A DNA stretch of 7,144 nt, from assembly GCA_024959975.1 (NCBI GenBank), contig JANXFM010000019.1, positions 1 to 7,144 of the forward strand. The letters run 5' to 3'. Positions 5,867 through 7,144 of the stretch are shown piece after piece. The position numbers and the translations under genes were made by a program. Source of the stretch: Flavobacteriales bacterium. Lineage in GTDB: Bacteria; Bacteroidota; Bacteroidia; Flavobacteriales; UBA7430. The first letter of the stretch is position 1, and every line of letters starts with the position of its first letter. The notes below the pieces were generated by a model. It searched no databases and was not told the DNA's origin. It saw only the letters and a list, made by a program, of their open reading frames with translations.

Positions 5867-6342
5867 CAAAATAGTGTTAAATCGTTTAAATTACTATTTG
5901 CTTCAATCTGAAAAGCTTTTAACCCAACTTTTTGTGCAGCCTGTATATCCCTTAAACTATCTCCTATCATAAAAGAATCTTTTATAGAAACTTTGTAACG
6001 GGCAATGATTTTTTCAAGCATTAATGAGTTCGGTTTTCTACAAATACATGCCTCAATAGAATTGTGATGTGGGCAATACAAAATGGTTAACAGATTTAGA
6101 TTTCTCTCCTTAAACCAATTTCTGAGGTAATTATTTATAGTACCTACCTCCTTTCGTGTATAAAGCAACTTTGAAATACCCCCCTGATTCGTAACTATGG
6201 CAAAAGAATAGCCTAGCTCATTCCAGCGATTTAAAGCTTGTTCTAAACCAATATTCAATTCGAAATTTTTCAGACGGTATACATAGTCACCAATCTCTCG
6301 ATTAATTACACCATCTCGATCTAAAAAAACTACTTTATTCAT
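5866..6342 (-). CDS. HAD-IIIA family phosphatase with zinc loop (GmhB / HisB-N type)
   Basis: This 158-residue enzyme carries the full HAD set: FLDRDGVIN (6-14, nucleophile Asp8 and acid Asp10), IVTNQGGI (49-56, Thr51), CRKP (101-104, Lys103) and MIGDSLRD (125-132, Asp128 and Asp132). A zinc loop is formed by Cys90-P-His92 and Cys99-I-Cys101. This group includes D-glycero-D-manno-heptose 1,7-bisphosphate phosphatase (GmhB) and histidinol-phosphatase (N-terminal HisB). The short loop between His92 and Cys99 is nearer to HisB than to E. coli GmhB as I remember them. No other heptose or histidine genes are visible, so the substrate remains open. The stop overlaps the ATG of the aminotransferase. 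A 33-base gap separates it from the acetyltransferase upstream. Confidence 0.88.
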   Translation of the reverse strand: MNKVVFLDRDGVINREIGDYVYRLKNFELNIGLEQALNRWNELGYSFAIVTNQGGISKLLYTRKEVGTINNYLRNWFKERNLNLLTILYCPHHNSIEACICRKPNSLMLEKIIARYKVSIKDSFMIGDSLRDIQAAQKVGLKAFQIEANSNLNDLTLF

Positions 6343-6346
6343 ACCA

Positions 6347-6354
6347 CAAAAATA
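6347..6354 (-). promoter_or_regulatory. Possible -7 element before the HAD phosphatase gene
   Basis: The minus strand reads TATTTTTG, an exact TAnnTTTG match, five bases before the ATG. No -33 TTTG is at the right distance, and the transcript would be nearly leaderless. A chance match in AT-rich DNA is as likely. Confidence 0.2.
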
Positions 6355-6375
6355 GTTTTATAATTCAAAATAAAA

Positions 6376-6828
6376 TTATTCACAGTATAACATTTCAATG
6401 TGAGGAATATTATCCTCCAGGTAAGCCTCACCAATAATTTTAAAATTAACGGATTCATAAAAAGGAATTAAATATTGCTGTGCAGAAATACGAATACTCG
6501 ATTTATTAAAAAGTAATTTGACCTGATGAATCGCTTTTTCCATTAATTTTCGACCTAGCCCAAAGCCTCTGTAAGCTGATTTAGTCACCACTCTACCTAT
6601 TGAAGGTTCAACATAAGAAACTCCGGGATTCACAATGCGTAAATATGCTACGAGAAGCTCTTTATCATACACCATTAAGTGGTAAGAAAATTTGTCTTTC
6701 TCATCGACATCTTGATAAGCGCATTCCTGCTCCACAACAAAAACTTCCTGACGCAGAGAATACACGTCAAATAACTCACGCTTACTTATATCATTGTAAG
6801 CTTTAATAAACCAATTTAACTCCCTCAT
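6376..6828 (-). CDS. GNAT family N-acetyltransferase, ElaA type
   Basis: This 150-residue protein is a single GNAT domain that would transfer an acetyl group from acetyl-CoA. It fits the ElaA subgroup: LNWFIKAYNDIS near the start, then LRQEVFVVEQECAYQDVDEKD (25-45), HLMVY (50-54), AYLRIVNPG (61-69), IGRVVT (77-82), the acetyl-CoA loop YRGFGLGRKLM (86-96) and a C-terminal ISAQQYLIPFYESVNFKIIG (114-133). The acceptor of ElaA proteins is not known. The start is the ATG at 6826-6828. It is the first of three minus-strand genes, followed after 33 bases by the phosphatase, and may be co-transcribed with it. No strong -7/-33 pair was found upstream; TAAGCTTG at 6833-6840 is a one-mismatch -7 candidate. 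Confidence 0.92.
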   Translation of the reverse strand: MRELNWFIKAYNDISKRELFDVYSLRQEVFVVEQECAYQDVDEKDKFSYHLMVYDKELLVAYLRIVNPGVSYVEPSIGRVVTKSAYRGFGLGRKLMEKAIHQVKLLFNKSSIRISAQQYLIPFYESVNFKIIGEAYLEDNIPHIEMLYCE

Positions 6829-6868
6829 AATACAAGCTTACTATTTAAAGGATTAGAATACACTAAAT

Positions 6869-7005
6869 TTACAAAATCAAACCTTTGATTCAATAACATT
6901 TACTAAACGTTCCAATCAGATAAAAATCAACACTTAATATCTAACAATTAATAGGCAAGGTTTACAGATGCCGGAGTAAAATCAAGATTAAATTACAAAA
7001 TCAAA
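6869..7005. repeat. 13-base direct repeat TTACAAAATCAAA, with more copies of its core
   Basis: TTACAAAATCAAA occurs at 6869-6881 and again at 6993-7005. Its core AAAATCAA occurs at 6873-6880, 6923-6930, 6978-6985 and 6997-7004. In DNA this rich in A and T some of this may be chance. Confidence 0.5.
6875..6890. repeat. Perfect inverted repeat AATCAAA-CC-TTTGATT
   Basis: Seven-base arms (6875-6881 and 6884-6890) flank two bases. The site lies about 50-60 bases before the acetyltransferase start, where an operator could act. The two-base centre is too small for an RNA hairpin loop using all pairs, which favours a protein-binding dyad or chance. Confidence 0.5.
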
Positions 7006-7111
7006 TGATATCAGAATTTTATCAAATACAATATAATTTGAATCACTTCGCTTCCAAACACTCTAAACTCTACTACCACGCTAACCAATAGATTTAACTC
7101 AATATGTATAT

Positions 7112-7137
7112 AATTAAATGTGAATTTAATTTTTTTT
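7112..7137 (+). terminator. Weak hairpin followed by a T tract
   Basis: AATTAAAT (7112-7119) and ATTTAATT (7124-7131) are perfect eight-base inverted copies around the loop GTGA. The right arm runs into eight Ts (7130-7137). The shape is that of an intrinsic terminator for plus-strand transcription, but the stem has no G-C pair, so it would be weak. Confidence 0.25.
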
Positions 7138-7144
7138 GAATTAA

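Larger units (their letters stand above)
6829..7144. other. AT-rich stretch of 316 bases without a convincing gene
   Basis: Almost everything here is A or T. It contains an inverted repeat, a 13-base direct repeat and a weak hairpin with a T tract, each listed separately. On the plus strand there is a 28-codon ORF (7005-7091, ATG to TAG) that I do not recognise. On the minus strand a frame is open from the right edge to a stop at 7011-7013; it is low-complexity and has no recognisable motif. No tRNA-like cloverleaf is seen. Given the tight packing elsewhere, the stretch probably holds the promoter of the leftward operon. Confidence 0.6.

Noticed and set aside
5867..5869. TTG as the start of the class IV aminotransferase
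   Set aside because: An ATG follows immediately and forms the TGATG overlap with the upstream stop, so the TTG adds one residue for no reason.
6600..6806. Plus-strand 68-codon ORF inside the acetyltransferase gene
   Set aside because: Antisense shadow of a well-supported GNAT domain.
6954..6972. GGCA...TGCC possible small stem in the right-hand spacer
   Set aside because: Only four base pairs around an 11-base loop, with no extension and no T tract.
7011..7142. Minus-strand frame open from the right edge to a TGA, possibly the end of a gene
   Set aside because: About 43 codons of AT-rich, low-complexity sequence with no recognisable motif; it cannot be told from chance without sequence beyond the edge.
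1..7144. Defence system, prophage, transposon or CRISPR array
   Set aside because: All recognised genes are housekeeping or conserved chromosomal families, with no integrase, transposase, terminal repeats or regularly spaced repeats.

Overview
The window is ordinary, tightly packed bacterial chromosome, most likely from a member of the Bacteroidota and probably Flavobacteriaceae-like. The evidence is AT-rich DNA, no clear Shine-Dalgarno sequences, upstream elements of the TAnnTTTG / TTTG (-7/-33) type used by this phylum, and a run of genes (DUF1599 protein, BT_3928-type DoxX/MauE protein, folP, a folP-linked cdaA) that I know as a Bacteroidota neighbourhood. No prophage, insertion sequence, CRISPR array, tRNA or rRNA was seen. 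I found no convincing undescribed system; the best leads are a tandemly duplicated DUF1599 protein beside folP, a DoxX/MauE protein with a cysteine-free C-terminal domain, and a symmetric divergent promoter.

Region 1 (1-2052, minus strand) reads as one operon transcribed leftward: a tandem DUF1599 protein, a membrane DoxX/MauE protein with an exported C-terminal domain, and the beginning of a dipeptide-type ABC permease cut by the window edge. Gaps are 1 and 2 bases. The permease starts at TTG.

Region 2 (2053-3737) has a compact divergent promoter with dyad symmetry, then folP (dihydropteroate synthase) and cdaA (diadenylate cyclase) on the plus strand, 3 bases apart. Both start at TTG.

Region 3 (3734-5030) has pdxH on the minus strand, meeting cdaA tail to tail with overlapping stop codons. 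A short divergent promoter region follows, then a YqgE/AlgH protein on the plus strand.

Region 4 (5027-6828, minus strand) reads leftward as an ElaA-type GNAT acetyltransferase, a HAD-IIIA phosphatase with a zinc loop, and a class IV PLP aminotransferase/lyase. The last two are coupled by TGATG. The aminotransferase ends against the YqgE/AlgH gene, again with overlapping stops.

Region 5 (6829-7144) is an AT-rich stretch without a convincing gene. It holds an inverted repeat, a 13-base direct repeat, a weak hairpin with a T tract and a doubtful 28-codon ORF.

Functional links: FolP uses p-aminobenzoate, which a PabC-like class IV enzyme can supply, and that enzyme needs the PLP made by PdxH. 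CdaA makes c-di-AMP, a signal tied to osmotic and envelope homeostasis. The remaining genes are housekeeping or of unknown role.
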